A DNA stretch of 64,000 nt from Xestospongia bergquistia. Taxonomy: Eukaryota > Porifera > Demospongiae > Haplosclerida > Petrosiidae. This document shows, piece after piece, positions 62,080 to 64,000 of this stretch. Every line of letters begins with the position of its first letter. Position 1 is the stretch's first letter. The stretch is taken from NCBI GenBank assembly GCA_963965975.1, contig OZ014415.1, positions 5,213,001 to 5,277,000 of the forward strand, read 5' to 3'. The translations under genes were made by a program, and so were the position numbers. A model generated the notes under the pieces. The model did not search any database. It was not told the origin of the DNA and saw only the letters and a program-made list of their open reading frames with translations.

Positions 62080-62300
62080 TATGTCAAAATACCAGTTAAT
62101 GTTTATACATTTTTATTGTTAATATACTTACCAATTGTTATTTCCTTCATCTGCATGTATGTGTGTGTGTGTATGTTTAAAATAAGGTAATATTTTTAAG
62201 TTATACAATATGAATGTAACATTACACTGATAATCGTATACCTAGAAGGACAACAAATCATGTTACTTGAGTCTATCACGATGTAATACATTACTTTACC
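62080..62300. other. Non-coding stretch, nothing recognised
   Basis: AT-rich with a short (TG)n run near 62160; no further signal. Confidence 0.3.
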
Positions 62301-62309
62301 ATGTACCGA

Positions 62310-64000
62310 GGAACATCATTCTTTCAGAAATACTGCAGGGAACACTGCCAAATGACTTGGCTAAATGGAATGCAACATACTTTAGTAAATATACTTCTTA
62401 CTAAAGTCAATATATCACAGAGAAAAAGACTAGTTTAAAAGTCAAGCTTGATATACTAACAGACGTGGAGTACTGCTTCTCTGACCATATTTGTTACTAT
62501 TGTCATTCCCTTTTGTTGTAGTCAAGAACATCATTATCTGAGATTTACTACAGAGGATACTGTCAAATGGTTTGGCTGTATGGAATCCAGTTCCTTATTC
62601 TGTCTTGCTTAACAGCCCTGCAAAGGTAAAGTACTTACAAGTACAAAAACATAACAAGCTGACACTCAAACAAAAGTACACAATATACTAATACACATGA
62701 GTACCGCTACTCTGACCGTATTTATTTGCCATTGGGCTGTAGCAAGTAATATCATTGTCTTGGAATGACTTGGCTGAAAGGATGTAAAGTCCTGACATAT
62801 TCGATGCTAAAATAAAGTAATGCACAAAATATACTGGTTACTAAAGCCTATACCTTACAGAGAAAAGGACTAGTGAGATATTATGTTTTAAAATGACTAG
62901 TTAATAACTTTAGTATAAACACATTCACATATGATACAGCACACAACTCAAGACTAAATAACACAATATTCATATTTTATAAAGTATGTTGCATAGATAA
63001 CTTATGGTACAGGAAGTCAACACATGATAATAATATTCATAACTATATGCAACACCATACATTTTCGATGGCATACATTTCACAAACTTCAAATTGCACA
63101 CCTTCTAGGGTTTAATAAAAAACAATTTTCGCTTTGAGAAGTCACCCATCTGTCATTTGGAAATTAAAAATTACAATTCTAATTATATAAAGAAATGGTA
63201 TATTATAAAAATTATTATTAAAATAATAACCAGGTATTGCTTTGTGATTTGAGGCAGCTATAAAGCCACCATGGTTTTGAAAAAACCTTTCGTCAAAGAA
63301 GGAAGACTGAGAATGTCTACAACTAATTGTCTGGCACGTGAAAGTTTTGTAGCATCAGAGGTTCATTTCAGAGATTCTTCAGTCTCTTACATCTGCCAAG
63401 TTTCTCAAAATATTCATAGACATTCACAACAACCTCCTTTGTTTGCACTCTCAATCTCTTTCCAGTTGGCATGTTCACCAACACAAGAGAAAACGTGGTG
63501 TGTTCAAATGACATTCACGTGAACAAGTAATGAATATAATTAAAATGCTAATTGCGTATAATAGGTGAGGAAAAATAAGTGTATATATTACAGAGACAAG
63601 GAAACGTGACATATGTTTTAAAATGACTTATTACAGGCTTAGTTAAGATAACAAATGCACTAAACTAAGAGCTAAAGCTCAATGAATTTAAAGTCAAGCT
63701 AGATGTACTAACACAAATGAAGTATTGATACACTGACTGTATTTACTTGCCCATGGGCTGTAGTGAGGAACATTGTTGTCTTGGATTTACTGCAGAGACC
63801 ACTGTCAAATGATTTGGCTGAATGGAATATGGTTCCTTCTTCTATCTTGCTAAACAGCCCTGTAGAAATAAAGTCATGAATCTTTGGTTACTAAAACGAA
63901 GTAATGATGCACTAAACTAAGGGCTAAATCTCATTGAATTTAAAGTCAACCTATATATACTAACACACTTGACTGTATTTACTTGCCCTTGGGCTATAGA
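62310..64000 (-). repeat. Second exon-like tandem array, units about 235 bp
   Basis: The block TGACTGTATTTACTTGCCC.TGGGCTGTAG followed by GAGGAACATTGTTGTCTTGG and CAAATGATTTGGCTGAATGG recurs at about 62320, 62485, 62715, 63735 and 63972 (cut by the window end). Spacing is 230-235 bp between neighbours, and about 1020 bp across the inserted element at 63045-63535. On the minus strand one unit gives a 103-nt exon-like block 63747-63849 (acceptor-like GTTTAG, donor-like GTAAAT) with an open frame containing EEGTIFHSAKSFDSG. The copy near 62530-62620 has a stop in that frame. Copies are more diverged than in the first array. Confidence 0.55.
63045..63535 (-). mobile_element. Inverted partial copy of the HTH-bearing TIR element
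   Basis: Reverse complement of the 56480-56950 part of the element at 56335, including the MP(S/T)GKRLR...QTKEV start of the HTH fragment, the AAACCATGGTGGCTTTATAG word and the GGTTTAATAAAA end. TIRs are not recognisable here. Divergence is substantial, and the HTH frame is broken by a stop (after about 38 codons). It interrupts the second exon-like array. Confidence 0.7.

Noticed and set aside
63271..63522. 83-codon plus-strand open frame
   Set aside because: It is antisense to the HTH fragment of the inverted TIR-element copy.

Overview
The window is eukaryotic and very AT-rich. It has no bacterial gene organisation. It carries a compact multi-exon gene with introns of roughly 25-140 nt (most 35-80 nt), and fossils of animal-type mobile elements: hAT, piggyBac, Gypsy, a Tc1/mariner-like element and a Mutator-like MITE. 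An invertebrate metazoan with short introns, for example a demosponge, fits best. That is inference; no gene here names a species.

Layout. 1-4160: mostly non-coding, with a 25-bp minisatellite (870-1180), a complete 810-bp hAT-type non-autonomous element with 8-bp target duplication (2404-3213), and a two-copy 151-bp direct repeat (3847-4137). 4162-7292: a plus-strand gene of about 23 short exons encoding a ubiquitin-specific-protease-like domain followed by a ULP1/SENP-like domain. 7305-48710: one continuous 41-kb satellite array of about 290 monomers of 143 bp. It begins within 20 bp of the stop codon of that gene, is never interrupted by another element, and decays gradually only at its right end. 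The monomer is built from nested inverted repeats. Two monomer families dominate the left (to about 26 kb) and right parts, and the right part shows higher-order duplications (2480 bp, about 8.1 kb, 715 bp).

48.7-57.2 kb is a transposon graveyard: a piggyBac pseudogene, a decayed minus-strand multi-exon gene with an in-frame 19-codon duplication, telomere-like degenerate TTTAGGG repeats, two copies of a Gypsy 3' end on the minus strand, and a terminal-inverted-repeat element carrying a transposase-like helix-turn-helix fragment. 57.4-61.9 kb is a second kind of tandem array of about 23 units. Each contains a roughly 59-nt exon-like block flanked, on the minus strand, by good splice-site consensus. 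Many copies are open in all three frames, so the spliced product could be a long repetitive protein. A Mutator-like MITE sits at the same place in two of its units, so it was copied with the array. 62.3-64.0 kb holds a related-looking second array (units about 235 bp) interrupted by an inverted partial copy of the helix-turn-helix element.

The most unusual items are the dyad-built satellite, the USP+ULP1 fusion gene abutting it, and the three-frame-open exon array. All assignments come from reading the sequence by eye; no database or folding program was run.
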